A stretch of 64,000 nt of DNA, from contig NZ_QNQT01000006.1 in assembly GCF_003362805.1 (NCBI RefSeq), positions 1 to 64,000 on the forward strand, in the 5' to 3' direction. This DNA comes from Neobacillus piezotolerans (GTDB lineage: Bacteria; Bacillota; Bacilli; Bacillales; Cytobacillaceae). The first letter of the stretch is position 1; each line of letters begins with the position of its first letter. The position numbers and the translations under genes are program-made. Under the pieces are notes generated by a model. That model searched no databases, had not been told where the DNA came from, and saw only the letters and a list, made by a program, of their open reading frames with translations. Below, piece after piece: positions 36,277 to 45,173 of this stretch.

Positions 36277-36801
36277 TTATTTCTGATTTATTGGCGTAAG
36301 GCCTTTGTAATATTGGGCTTTTTCCGCGTATTCCTTTGTAATCCGCTCCATTTCTTTCACATCATCAGGAGTAAGTTCGCGGACGACTTTTGCCGGCCTT
36401 CCAAGGGCTAATGTACGGGGAGGGATTTTTTTGCCGGGCGGGACAAGGCTTCCCGCTCCAATGAACGCCCCTTCGCCAATCTCGGCACGGTCAAGGATAA
36501 TCGACCCCATCCCGATCAGCGCGTTTTTGCGGACGATGCAGCTATGTAATGTGCACTGATGGCCGACCGTTACTTCATCCTCGAGAACCAAAGGATTGCC
36601 GGGGCTTTGATGTAGCACGGAATTGTCCTGGATATTGACCTTTTTCCCAATGATCGTAGGCGCGATATCCCCACGGATGACCGTGTTGTACCAGACGCTT
36701 GATTCGGGACCGATTTCAACATCTCCCGAAATGGTCACGAAATCGGCGATGAATGCCGTATCATCTATTTGCGGATACTTCCCCTTATACGGATAAATCA
36801 T
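36277..36801 (-). CDS. ytoA: Gamma-carbonic anhydrase-like protein (YtoA)
   Basis: 174 aa of hexapeptide repeats forming a left-handed beta-helix trimer. Metal-type His residues occur in VLHQSPG and GHQCTLHSC. ATG at 36801 (MIYPYKGK) follows AGGGGAG; in-frame codons upstream have no site. Enzymatic activity of this subgroup is unproven, so carbonic-anhydrase function is an inference from the His pattern. The beta-type YtiB enzyme is also in this window. Confidence 0.9.
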   Translation of the reverse strand: MIYPYKGKYPQIDDTAFIADFVTISGDVEIGPESSVWYNTVIRGDIAPTIIGKKVNIQDNSVLHQSPGNPLVLEDEVTVGHQCTLHSCIVRKNALIGMGSIILDRAEIGEGAFIGAGSLVPPGKKIPPRTLALGRPAKVVRELTPDDVKEMERITKEYAEKAQYYKGLTPINQK

Positions 36802-37033
36802 TTGATACTCCCCTTTATCATTATCATTCACTGAAAGTGTACCGGATTTTGTCCCCATCTTGCAAAGCAAATTGGGTATACCCGGCACATTTCTATGTTA
36901 TAGTACTTTTAACGTAAGTTTTCGGTAGCTGCTTAGGAATTCATAATATGGTACTTTGTGGATAAGCACGAAATAAGTTATTTGTGCATGTCGCGCCAGG
37001 CGCCTGCGCATTTTGTTCTAGGAGGAAGGTTTT

Positions 37034-37840
37034 ATGTGGAAATGGGAAGCAGACGGCGAGGCAAAGGCCGTCATCGTGATGGTGCACGGAGCCATGGAGC
37101 ATCACCGCCGGTACGGATGGCTGATTGAAATGTGGCGTACGTCCGGGTTCCATGTGATCATGGGCGACCTTCCCGGCCAAGGGATGACGACACGCGCTCA
37201 CCGCGGCCATATTGATTCATTCGATGAATATTTAACTGAAGTAAGGGATTGGATAGAGGCGGCCTACACATACGGACTGCCGGTTTTCCTGCTCGGCCAC
37301 AGCATGGGCGGGCTGATTTCCATCAGGCTCCTTCAGGAAGAAAAGTTGACAATCGCTGGGGTAATCCTGTCATCGCCGTGCCTCGGGCTTGTCCATGAAC
37401 CGCCAAAGTTTATCAATTTCCTTTCCTACGGATTGAACCTGGTGTTCCCGTCTCTCAGGATGAAATCGGGAATTACGGTTAAAATGGCGACACGGAATAA
37501 GGAAGTTCAGGAATTTGATTTAAACGACACTCTTTATGTAACGAAGGTTTCGGTCAGGTGGTACCGGGAGCTTCAGGATGCCATGAAAGCAGCTTTCCAT
37601 GAATTAGGCCAAATCCAGGATGTCCCGGCGCTCGTCATGCAGGCGGGAGATGACTTGATTGTCAACAAAAAAGCGGTCAGGAGCTGGTTCAACCAGGCGC
37701 CGCTATCAGAAAAACGGTTCAAGGAGTGGCCGGATTTCTACCACGAAATTTTTAATGAGCCCGAGCGGGACAAAGTCTTTGAATATGCCCGCGATTTTGT
37801 TCATGGCCAGTTGCGGGAAATTGGTTATGTTATTGACTAA
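37034..37840 (+). CDS. ytpA: Alpha/beta hydrolase, YtpA-type phospholipase
   Basis: 268 aa with HGAMEHHRRYG (oxyanion hole), nucleophile GHSMGG (Ser near residue 94), acid in AGDDLIV and His in FYHEIFNE. In B. subtilis YtpA is linked to bacilysocin, a lysophospholipid antibiotic, through phosphatidylglycerol deacylation (family knowledge). ATG follows AGGAGG. It forms a likely operon with ytpB. Confidence 0.9.
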   Translation: MWKWEADGEAKAVIVMVHGAMEHHRRYGWLIEMWRTSGFHVIMGDLPGQGMTTRAHRGHIDSFDEYLTEVRDWIEAAYTYGLPVFLLGHSMGGLISIRLLQEEKLTIAGVILSSPCLGLVHEPPKFINFLSYGLNLVFPSLRMKSGITVKMATRNKEVQEFDLNDTLYVTKVSVRWYRELQDAMKAAFHELGQIQDVPALVMQAGDDLIVNKKAVRSWFNQAPLSEKRFKEWPDFYHEIFNEPERDKVFEYARDFVHGQLREIGYVID

Positions 37841-37949
37841 AATACTCAGATCGGCCGGGCGCCGGTAAGGGATTCAGGATAACGAAGCCCGCAAAAAGGC
37901 TTCTCCGTCCCTTCAAGCGTCTGTGCTATACGGATAATAGGTGATAAGA

Positions 37950-39020
37950 ATGGCAATCCCAATTAAACCGGCCAGTTTGATGGCTACAACATACCGAAAA
38001 ATTTTCCCGGCAGTGAAGGAAGAACTCTCTTACTGGAAAAAAAGGGCTGAAGCCATACCGAATTCAGAGCTTCGCAAACAGGCGCTGGCAAGCATCGAAA
38101 CGAAGGCGTTTCATTGCGAAGGCGGCGCCATCCTGGGTCTTATCGCCAAAGAGGAATACCGCAAGGCAATTTCCTTTATTGTCGCCTACCAGACAATCAG
38201 CGACTATCTTGATAATCTTTGCGACCGAAGCACTTCGCTTGACCCTGAAGATTTCGCCAGCCTCCATGACGCGATGTTTGATGCTCTAATCCCGGGCCAG
38301 TCGTACGGCGATTATTACAGCAAGAGGGAAGACCGGGATGACGGCGGATACTTAGCGGACCTTGTCGGAGCATGCAATACGGTGCTCGCTTCAATGGGGA
38401 AATATCCCGTCATTAAGGACCATCTTCTTGAATTATGCGGCTTTTATTGCGAGTTACAGGTACATAAGCATGTTACCCCGGAGGAAAGGGAATCGCGCCT
38501 AAAGGAATGGTTCGCGAGGCATAAAACACGGTTGCCGGACATGGAATGGTATGAATTTTCCGCCTGCTCCGGCTCTACGCTCGGCATTTTCTGCCTTGTC
38601 TCCTATGCACTTGGGTCCAATTTTGGGGAACGGGAAGCGGAAAAGGTCATGAATGGCTATTTCCCGTATATCCAGGGACTCCATATCCTCCTCGATTATT
38701 TGATCGACCAGGAAGAGGACCGCGCGGGCGGAGATTTGAATTTCTGCTTTTATTACAAAAACCAGGAAACGCTGTTCAATAGGCTGATGCATTTTATGGA
38801 GGAGGCAGATCGGCATACGGAAGGTCTCCCGAACCAGCGATTCCACAGGCTGATCAACCGGGGGCTGCTTGGCATCTATTTGTCGGATGAAAAGGTCCGC
38901 AGGCAGGAGGGTGTCCGGAAGCTTGCGAAAAAAATCATCAAGTCCGGCGGCCCTGTCAGCAGGTTTTTCTATGTGAACGGCATCGCTTACCGGTTTTTCC
39001 AAAGGCTTATTCCAAATTAA
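37950..39020 (+). CDS. ytpB: Tetraprenyl-beta-curcumene synthase (YtpB, DUF2600)
   Basis: 356 aa, all-helical terpene synthase of the atypical class lacking DDxxD; DYLDNLCDR and YLIDQEEDRAGGDLN are the conserved acidic stretches. In B. subtilis YtpB cyclises tetraprenyl diphosphate to make C35 sesquarterpenes found in spores. ATG at 37950 follows AGGTGAT; a GTG 9 bp upstream overlaps it. Terminator follows. Confidence 0.9.
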   Translation: MAIPIKPASLMATTYRKIFPAVKEELSYWKKRAEAIPNSELRKQALASIETKAFHCEGGAILGLIAKEEYRKAISFIVAYQTISDYLDNLCDRSTSLDPEDFASLHDAMFDALIPGQSYGDYYSKREDRDDGGYLADLVGACNTVLASMGKYPVIKDHLLELCGFYCELQVHKHVTPEERESRLKEWFARHKTRLPDMEWYEFSACSGSTLGIFCLVSYALGSNFGEREAEKVMNGYFPYIQGLHILLDYLIDQEEDRAGGDLNFCFYYKNQETLFNRLMHFMEEADRHTEGLPNQRFHRLINRGLLGIYLSDEKVRRQEGVRKLAKKIIKSGGPVSRFFYVNGIAYRFFQRLIPN

Positions 39021-39021
39021 C

Positions 39022-39062
39022 AAAGAGGCATCCGCGAATTCCTTATTGCGGATGCCTCTTTC
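39022..39062. terminator. Bidirectional terminator between ytpB and mnmM
   Basis: AAAGAGGCATCCGC and its complement enclose a 12-nt loop; T-rich on both outer sides. Confidence 0.88.
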
Positions 39063-39065
39063 AAT

Positions 39066-39638
39066 TTACCGTTTCTCAATCGCTAGGATGAAGGGCGGGT
39101 TATTTTTCTGGTTGATGAACTCGTATTGAAGGACATGGGCCTCTTTTTGGTCAAGCCCCCTTGCGAATGCGAGCAATTTGTCCCGTTCTTCCGCGCCTCC
39201 CTCATGTCCGTGGTAGATGACGAGGACAATGATTCCGCCGGGGGCCATCATTCCTAGCAGCTGACTTACCGCGGATATCGTTGTTCCTGGTTTTGTGACA
39301 ATGCTTTTATCGCTTCCCGGCAAGTAGCCGAGGTTAAAAATAGCGCCCTGCAGTGTTCCATGGAAAGGATCCGGAATCAGCTCCGCAGCACGTTCATGGC
39401 CGGAGTGAAATAGAGTGGCCCAGGTTTCGGCGCCATTTTCGGCAAGCCGCTTCTTGGTCGTTTCAATCGCGTCGGATTGAATATCAAATCCGAATACCAT
39501 TCCGTTTTCGCCTGTGAGGCTGGTGAGGAAAAGCGTGTCATGGCCGTTCCCCATTGTCGCATCGACGGCGGCGCCGCCTTTCATGACCGCCTTTTCAAGC
39601 AGGATCCTTGCGAAAGGAAGTACGCCATCAAGCTTCAT
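39066..39638 (-). CDS. mnmM: tRNA mnm5s2U34 methyltransferase MnmM (YtqB)
   Basis: 190 aa, class I SAM-dependent methyltransferase with DATMGNGHDT (motif I) and FNLGYLPGSDK. In B. subtilis YtqB completes mnm5 formation at the tRNA wobble uridine. ATG at 39638 (MKLDGVLP) lies 9 nt after GGAGG, inside the end of ytqA, so the two genes overlap by 11 bp and are coupled. Confidence 0.9.
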   Translation of the reverse strand: MKLDGVLPFARILLEKAVMKGGAAVDATMGNGHDTLFLTSLTGENGMVFGFDIQSDAIETTKKRLAENGAETWATLFHSGHERAAELIPDPFHGTLQGAIFNLGYLPGSDKSIVTKPGTTISAVSQLLGMMAPGGIIVLVIYHGHEGGAEERDKLLAFARGLDQKEAHVLQYEFINQKNNPPFILAIEKR

Positions 39639-40626
39639 TGCGGGTACCTCCAGGTTCTTTCCCATCAACAAGGATTGCATGCTTTTTGAAAAATTTCCCC
39701 TGCCAGCTGTTTCGCCGCTTCATTTCCGCATCGATTGCGTTCAGCACTTCCCATTTATTGACGCTCCACATCGGCCCGATCATCAAATTGATTGGCCCGT
39801 CCCCGGTAATCCGGTGGACAATCATCTCAGGCGGCAAAAGTTCAAGCTGGTCGCAAACCAGGCTCACATATTCGTCAAACTGTAGGAATTCGAGAAGCCC
39901 TTTGTCATACTGCTTGACCATAGGTGTTCCTTTCAGGAGATGGAGCAGATGGATTTTGATTCCCTGGACATCGAGATTCGCAACCTCGCGGGCGGTTTCA
40001 AGCATCATCTCTTTTGTTTCAAGCGGAAGGCCGTTGATAATATGCGTACAAATCCGGATATTGTGCTTTCGGAGCTTGGCGACTCCTTCCTTGTAGCAGT
40101 CGTAATCATGCGCACGGTTCACGAGCTGGGCTGTCCGCTCATGAATTGTCTGCAGCCCGAGTTCGACCCATAGATACGTTCTTTCATTCAGCTCGGCGAG
40201 GTATTCGACCACATCATCCGGCAGGCAGTCGGGCCGGGTGGCGATTGACAACCCGACAACGCCTTCCTGCTTAAGGACAGCCTCGAATTTTTCGTGGAGC
40301 TCGGCAACGGGTGCGTGAGTATTGGTGAAGGCCTGGAAGTACGCCATATACTTGCCTTCTTTCCACTTTGTATGCATCTTTTCCTTAATTTCATTGAACT
40401 GGGTCTCGAGTTCGTCCGCCCGCTTCCCGGCAAAATCTCCGGAACCCGCCGCGCTGCAGAACGTACAGCCGCCATGAGCCACCGTTCCATCCCGGTTGGG
40501 GCAGTCAAAGCCGCCATCGAGAGCCACTTTGAAAACCTTGTGGCCAAAATGGCCGCGTAGGTGATAGTTCCATGTATGATACCGTTTATTGTCTATTGCA
40601 TATGGAAAAAGGCTGGTTTGCCCCAA
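39628..40626 (-). CDS. mnmL: Radical SAM protein MnmL (YtqA, TIGR01212)
   Basis: 332 aa. The cluster motif CPNRDGTVAHGGCTFC is the atypical Cys pattern of this family; the remainder is a TIM-barrel (THAPVAELHEKFEA, WVELGLQT, HIINGLPLET). In B. subtilis YtqA acts before YtqB in tRNA wobble modification. The start is TTG, preceded by GAGGTG. Coupled to mnmM. Confidence 0.9.
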   Translation of the reverse strand: MGQTSLFPYAIDNKRYHTWNYHLRGHFGHKVFKVALDGGFDCPNRDGTVAHGGCTFCSAAGSGDFAGKRADELETQFNEIKEKMHTKWKEGKYMAYFQAFTNTHAPVAELHEKFEAVLKQEGVVGLSIATRPDCLPDDVVEYLAELNERTYLWVELGLQTIHERTAQLVNRAHDYDCYKEGVAKLRKHNIRICTHIINGLPLETKEMMLETAREVANLDVQGIKIHLLHLLKGTPMVKQYDKGLLEFLQFDEYVSLVCDQLELLPPEMIVHRITGDGPINLMIGPMWSVNKWEVLNAIDAEMKRRNSWQGKFFKKHAILVDGKEPGGTRNEA

Positions 40627-40909
40627 TTTTGTACACCTCTTTTAATTAGTTGCGTTCATTTTTTTCGGAAAAAATTCACTCCCGGACATCCGGTGGAATT
40701 TCCCCTTGTGTATCGAAAGTGAATTCCAATTTACAACCTGAATTTTAACATGAACAGCTTCTGTAGGCTATTTCAATTCTTCCCACTAATTATCAGCCCG
40801 CATCCGTGATAGTCGAAGGCTCGGTGAACAAACTAAGAATGAAGCTGCTAATTGGCAGGTTCCGGCCTATTTGCTACGGGCCGTATCATCAAGGTTAGGG
40901 GGGACTTCA

Positions 40910-41173
40910 TTGGCAACCCGGCAATCAATTGAAGATTTCATCAGCAAATGCCAGCAGGCGGTCGAATTTGCCCAGGAACAATACAATCACACGGCCAGGC
41001 AAGAGCATTACAATGCAGATGGTTATACTGAAGCGCTTAAAGCGCTCGAGGATGCTTACAATGAAATGGCCGTTCTTGCATTAAGCGCCAATTCCCAGCA
41101 GCGTGAACGGCTGAACAGGATGAGGCTTCAGCTTCAGGGAATCCAGAATGATCTAATCCTGCAAAGGCACTAG
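40910..41173 (+). CDS. ytzC: YtzC family protein (DUF2524)
   Basis: 87 aa, helical: QSIEDFISKCQQAVEFAQEQY then a Gln/Arg-rich coiled segment to the end. The start is TTG at 40910 with AGGGGGG 6-7 nt upstream. Sequence and location next to ytqA match B. subtilis YtzC. Function unknown. Confidence 0.82.
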   Translation: MATRQSIEDFISKCQQAVEFAQEQYNHTARQEHYNADGYTEALKALEDAYNEMAVLALSANSQQRERLNRMRLQLQGIQNDLILQRH

Positions 41174-41185
41174 GAGGGCGCGTGT

Positions 41186-41362
41186 ATGAAAAAAAGATCC
41201 AAAAAGAATAATCCCGAGCAGAAAACACGTAATGGCTACAACAGCCAGGATGTTGAAGTGGGGACAGACCTTGATTTGATTGACCGAGCGAAACGGGCCT
41301 ATGAAAAGACTGGCGGGCAGCCGGTGAAATCAAAAATGCACGTTGAAAACAATAAGTATTAG
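41186..41362 (+). CDS. Small basic protein, 58 aa
   Basis: Starts MKKRSKKNNPEQKTRNGY and ends KMHVENNKY. AGGAGGG lies 8 nt before ATG and it begins 12 bp after ytzC, so the two are probably co-transcribed; a terminator follows within 30 bp. Basic N-terminus, acidic middle. I do not recognise it; small spore or DNA-associated protein is possible but unproven. Confidence 0.75.
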   Translation: MKKRSKKNNPEQKTRNGYNSQDVEVGTDLDLIDRAKRAYEKTGGQPVKSKMHVENNKY

Positions 41363-41388
41363 CCTTTGATAAATGGAACTTCCTCCCA

Positions 41389-41419
41389 AGGCAGCGCCCG
41401 GATGGGTGCTGTCTTTTTT
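41389..41419 (+). terminator. Terminator after ytzC and the 58-aa gene
   Basis: GCAGCGCCC / GGGTGCTGT stem around GGAT, then six T. Confidence 0.82.
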
Positions 41420-41598
41420 CAATGGTATTCATCGAGCAGCCTATCCTCCAATGTGCAGAGCGCTTGCGCTTTTACCTCATGTTCATAAAATCTTCATAAT
41501 TCCCGCACCTCTTCATCCGCCATAAAACCTTGATTTTCCTAAAACCAAAAACAGTGAAAATTTGCCGTTCACAATTTGGAAACGAGTCGTTTTAATTT

Positions 41599-41614
41599 TG
41601 TGATGTTGGTCACA
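41599..41614 (+). promoter_or_regulatory. Fnr-type operator upstream of the nrf cluster
   Basis: TGTGATGTTGGTCACA is a perfect TGTGA-N6-TCACA palindrome, the Bacillus Fnr consensus core. A -10-like TAAATA lies at 41638-41643, which puts the box near -41.5/-43, the activating position. No other gene start is near, so anaerobic activation of the six-gene cluster is inferred. The rest of the 41363-41728 gap shows no gene. Confidence 0.8.
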
Positions 41615-41728
41615 GAAAGAGGGGATGTTCCGTGGTTTAAATAAGGTAGCAAATCAGTGGAAAATCCTTTAGTAAAGCCTCGCTACAAAGGCGTTCGGCT
41701 GGGTTTCCCTTGAAAGGAAGAGTGGACG

Positions 41729-42685
41729 ATGGCAAAAAAAATGATCGCCTTTTTACTAATGATGGTTCTTATCCTACCGGCCGCGGCGTTTGGTGAAGAA
41801 ATTGAAAACGGTACTTTGAAATTGGAGGAGCTGTCTATCCAGGTGATGCCGGAATTCGCGAAACATCCTAATGACAAAGAGACGAAGCGGCCTCCACTCC
41901 TGATTGGCTACCAGGGAAGCCTGATCAACAACACCGGGAAGGCACAAAATGGGAAAATAGAAATTCCTCTCCCAGTGAACGAGAAAAATTTCCGGATTGG
42001 GTTCGTTGCCGATTATTCCAGCGATCTTTCTCAAATGTTTGAAATCAACTATGAGCTTGATTTGGAAAAAGGGATAATCTCCTGGGAGACAAGCCGGGAA
42101 ATTGCGCCAAATGACCAATATAAATTCGTGATCGAGTTTTATACAGATGCAATTAAAACAAAAGGCAATGAAAAAACGCTCGATTATTCATTTAAAAGCT
42201 TTGCCGACATCACACTTGTGAATCTGACCATACTTGAACCGATGAACGCCGGAAACGTAAAGCTTGAACCAGCGGCGACCGAAGCCCCCCATGAAAATCC
42301 ATACGGTTTGAATATGCATACGTACCAAATCAAAGGGATGAAAGCGGGGCAGGAGAAGGAATTTAAACTTTCCTATGACCGGAAAGAAACGAAGACGACG
42401 AATGAGCTGCTTGAAGCCGCCGGAAAAAGTACCCCGCAAGCCAAAGCCAAGAAAACGGAAAAAATGCCCCTGGGCCTTACAGTTGCCGGCATCAGCGCGG
42501 CAAGCCTGCTCGCATGCGGGCTGCTCATTCTCTTCCTGAAGAAAAAGTTCGCACCATCATCAACCGTAACGGCATCTTTTGAGCCTGAAGCCCGAACCAA
42601 AAAAGCTCAGCTTCGCAGGCTGCTAATGGATGGGATGATTACGGAAGAAGAATACAACGAGCTCCATAAAAAACTGAACTTATAA
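41729..42685 (+). CDS. Unknown exported/membrane-anchored protein of the nrf cluster
   Basis: 318 aa. Signal peptide (about 1-22, ending AAAFGEE), an outside domain of about 220 residues rich in beta-strand patterns (LLIGYQGSLINNTGKAQNG), one transmembrane helix (about 250-270, LTVAGISAASLLACGLLILF) and a cytoplasmic tail ending in a SHOCT-like motif (LRRLLMDGMITEEEYNELHKKL). ATG follows GAAAGGAAG. It is the first gene after the Fnr box and ends 18 bp before ccmF. No haem-binding CXXCH. A role in haem delivery or maturation of NrfHA is inferred only from position. Confidence 0.85.
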   Translation: MAKKMIAFLLMMVLILPAAAFGEEIENGTLKLEELSIQVMPEFAKHPNDKETKRPPLLIGYQGSLINNTGKAQNGKIEIPLPVNEKNFRIGFVADYSSDLSQMFEINYELDLEKGIISWETSREIAPNDQYKFVIEFYTDAIKTKGNEKTLDYSFKSFADITLVNLTILEPMNAGNVKLEPAATEAPHENPYGLNMHTYQIKGMKAGQEKEFKLSYDRKETKTTNELLEAAGKSTPQAKAKKTEKMPLGLTVAGISAASLLACGLLILFLKKKFAPSSTVTASFEPEARTKKAQLRRLLMDGMITEEEYNELHKKLNL

Positions 42686-42703
42686 GGAAAGGAGGCCGGC
42701 AGC

Positions 42704-44683
42704 GTGTATATTATCGGAAACTTAACATTAATCCTTGGAATGCTGCTGTCGGCCTATACCGTTGCCGCGACTGTCAGAGGCATCGTAAAACAAAGCCCCC
42801 AGTGGCTTGGCAGTGCGAAGGGGGCAATCTTTGGGGTATCACTTGCTTCAATATCCGCATCCGGCCTGCTTCTATATTTCCTGACGGCAGGCCGATACGA
42901 GTATACGTATGTTGCTTCCTATACTAACGATGCCCTGCCGTTCCTTTATAAGCTGTCCGCTTTCTGGGCGGGAAATGCCGGGTCGCTTTTGTTCTGGACA
43001 CTTTTGCTTAGTTTGTACACTGCAATCATAGGCTTTTCAAAAAACAATAAATACAGTCCGTACGTACTCTCGGTACTGGCGCTTAACCTGTTATTTTTCT
43101 TCATCGTCATGCTTGCGCTGGCAAATCCGTTTGAAATGTCGGATACCGTGCCTCCGGACGGCAACGGCTTAAATCCGATGCTGCAAAACCCGGGGATGGT
43201 CATCCATCCCGTAACGCTTTATCTCGGCTATGTCGGGCTGGCCGTTCCATTCGCGTTCGCGATGGCTTCGCTTATGTTAAAAAGCATGGATTCGGCATGG
43301 CTAAAGCTGATCAGGAAATGGACACTTACATCATGGATGTTTTTAACCGCAGGGAACCTGATTGGTGCCTGGTGGGCGTACGTGGAACTCGGCTGGGGCG
43401 GCTACTGGGCATGGGACCCGGTTGAAAATGCCTCGTTTATGCCGTGGTTAACTGTATCGGCATTCCTTCACTCCGTTATGATTCAGGAGCGGAAAAACAT
43501 GCTTAGAAAATGGAACCTGACCCTGGCTATCCTGTCATATGGGCTCACCTTGTTCGGAACATTCCTAGTCCGGAGCGGCATCCTGACAAGCGTCCACGCC
43601 TTCGCCGACAGCAGCCTTGGGACATACTTTTTCATCTTCCTGGCATTCATGGTCCTCTTCGCCTCCTACCTGGTCGTATCGAGGAACGGGCTCATCAATA
43701 GCAGGAGCGTACCCGTAACAGCATACTTTTCAAAGGAAAGCAGTTTCCTGCTGAACAACTATATTTTGCTCGCGGCAGCTTTCGCTGTCTTTTGGGGAAC
43801 CATCTTCCCGCTTGTTTCGGAAACATTTTTAGGAACGAAAATCAACACCGGCGCCCCCTATTTCAACAAAGTAATGGCACCGATCCTGTTGGCGCTCATT
43901 TTGCTGATGGCAGTCTGCCCTGCAATCCCTTGGGAAAAAGCAAGCCCATCGCGCACGTTGATGCAAATCCGCTGGCCGCTTGGACTTTCTGTTGTGACCG
44001 CTGGCATTCTGGCCGCGATGGGCGTAAATGGGATGTTTGCCGTGTTCGGGTTATCTGCATGCATGTTCATGCTTGCAACACACGTGATGGAAATCACCAG
44101 GGCGGTCCGGGCGCGGAGAAGGGCGACTTCCGAAAATCCGGCAACAGCCTTTTTAAAGCTTTTTTCAAAAAACAGGCGCAGATACGGCGGCTATATCGTC
44201 CATATCGGCATAGGGGTGCTTGCTGTAGGAATCATTAGCTCCCAGGCTTACCCTTTAGAACTTATAAAAACTGTAAATCGGGGAGAAAGTTTCACGATTG
44301 GGGGTTATGAATTAACCTTCAACAGTTTTAATAAAACGAAACAAACCGACAGCGACATCATTTTTGCCGAAATGGGAGTAGCCTATAAAGGAAAAAAACT
44401 GGCGCCGGTCCACCCGGAGAAAATTTACTATGACAACTGGGCGGAGCCATCGACAGAGGTGGCTGTAAAGTCCCGATGGAACGAGGATTTATATGTTGTC
44501 CTGAGTTCGTGGGAAACGAAAAATAAAATCACCGTCCTTGCAAGGGTGAATCCGTTCATCAGCTGGATATGGGCGGGCGGATACATAATGCTGGCCGGTA
44601 CTTTGGTATCACTGACAGTAGGACGGCGGACAGCTGGGATTTCTCTTGTGCAGAATCTCACAAAAAGGGAGGCGGTCCGATGA
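42704..44683 (+). CDS. CcmF/NrfE-type cytochrome c haem lyase subunit
   Basis: 659 aa with about 13-15 hydrophobic helices, the CcmF length. The tryptophan-rich haem-handling motif WGGYWAWDPVENASFMPWL lies near 229-247, and FLVRSGILTSVHAFADS follows. The C-terminal part matches the CcmF outside domain (GIISSQAYP, GGYELTF). GTG start 8 nt after AAAGGAGG. It overlaps the next gene by ATGA. In E. coli NrfE, a CcmF paralogue, helps attach haem to the NrfA CXXCK site; here linkage to nrfHA suggests the same. System I components CcmABCDE are not in the window. Confidence 0.9.
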   Translation: MYIIGNLTLILGMLLSAYTVAATVRGIVKQSPQWLGSAKGAIFGVSLASISASGLLLYFLTAGRYEYTYVASYTNDALPFLYKLSAFWAGNAGSLLFWTLLLSLYTAIIGFSKNNKYSPYVLSVLALNLLFFFIVMLALANPFEMSDTVPPDGNGLNPMLQNPGMVIHPVTLYLGYVGLAVPFAFAMASLMLKSMDSAWLKLIRKWTLTSWMFLTAGNLIGAWWAYVELGWGGYWAWDPVENASFMPWLTVSAFLHSVMIQERKNMLRKWNLTLAILSYGLTLFGTFLVRSGILTSVHAFADSSLGTYFFIFLAFMVLFASYLVVSRNGLINSRSVPVTAYFSKESSFLLNNYILLAAAFAVFWGTIFPLVSETFLGTKINTGAPYFNKVMAPILLALILLMAVCPAIPWEKASPSRTLMQIRWPLGLSVVTAGILAAMGVNGMFAVFGLSACMFMLATHVMEITRAVRARRRATSENPATAFLKLFSKNRRRYGGYIVHIGIGVLAVGIISSQAYPLELIKTVNRGESFTIGGYELTFNSFNKTKQTDSDIIFAEMGVAYKGKKLAPVHPEKIYYDNWAEPSTEVAVKSRWNEDLYVVLSSWETKNKITVLARVNPFISWIWAGGYIMLAGTLVSLTVGRRTAGISLVQNLTKREAVR

Positions 44684-45156
44684 GTAAAAAAACGATCGTT
44701 CTTCTGGCGTTTTTTCTGGCGGCGCTTCCCGCCATGGTGTATGCATCCTTTACGGAGAATTCCCCGGAATTCAGGGAAGTAACAAGCCAGCTAAATATGG
44801 ATGGGCATTCCGACCATGATATTTCAACCTGCAAGGTGCGGAAAGCCTATAACAGCGAAGTCATTGAAATGCTGAATAAGGACATGTCACCGGAGGATAT
44901 CATTCGCTATTATACCGATGAACTCGGGACGGGGGCTCTTAAAGTCCCATATAAAGAAGGAAGCGGGCTCCTCGCCTGGCTCATGCCGGCGGCGGGGCTA
45001 GCGGCCGGCGCCGCGATAGCAGGATTGGCCATTAAAAGGATAACAAACAGGAAAGCGGAAAAGGATTCCCCGACGATTATTGAAATGCAACTTAGCGGCG
45101 GGGAGTATTCAAGCCTGGAAGAAACGCTCGACAACGAGCGGAAAAAGTATTTTTAA
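44680..45156 (+). CDS. CcmH/NrfF-like protein with a single Cys
   Basis: 158 aa. Signal-anchor at the N-terminus (ending MVYASF), then a CcmH-like helical region: SEVIEMLNKDMSPEDIIRYYTDELG and a Pro-rich GSGLLAWLMPAAGLAAG membrane helix. The family normally carries LRCxxC to reduce apocytochrome thiols; here the equivalent place reads STCKVR, leaving one Cys. Starts inside the ccmF stop (ATGA). It could act with a separate thioredoxin or be a degenerate chaperone subunit. Confidence 0.75.
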   Translation: MSKKTIVLLAFFLAALPAMVYASFTENSPEFREVTSQLNMDGHSDHDISTCKVRKAYNSEVIEMLNKDMSPEDIIRYYTDELGTGALKVPYKEGSGLLAWLMPAAGLAAGAAIAGLAIKRITNRKAEKDSPTIIEMQLSGGEYSSLEETLDNERKKYF

Positions 45157-45173
45157 AAAAAGGGGTGGCAGGT

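Noticed and set aside
40640-40740. Inverted arms AATTCACT/AGTGAATT between mnmL and ytzC as an insertion remnant
   Set aside because: The arms are short and far apart with no flanking duplication or transposase trace; could be chance.
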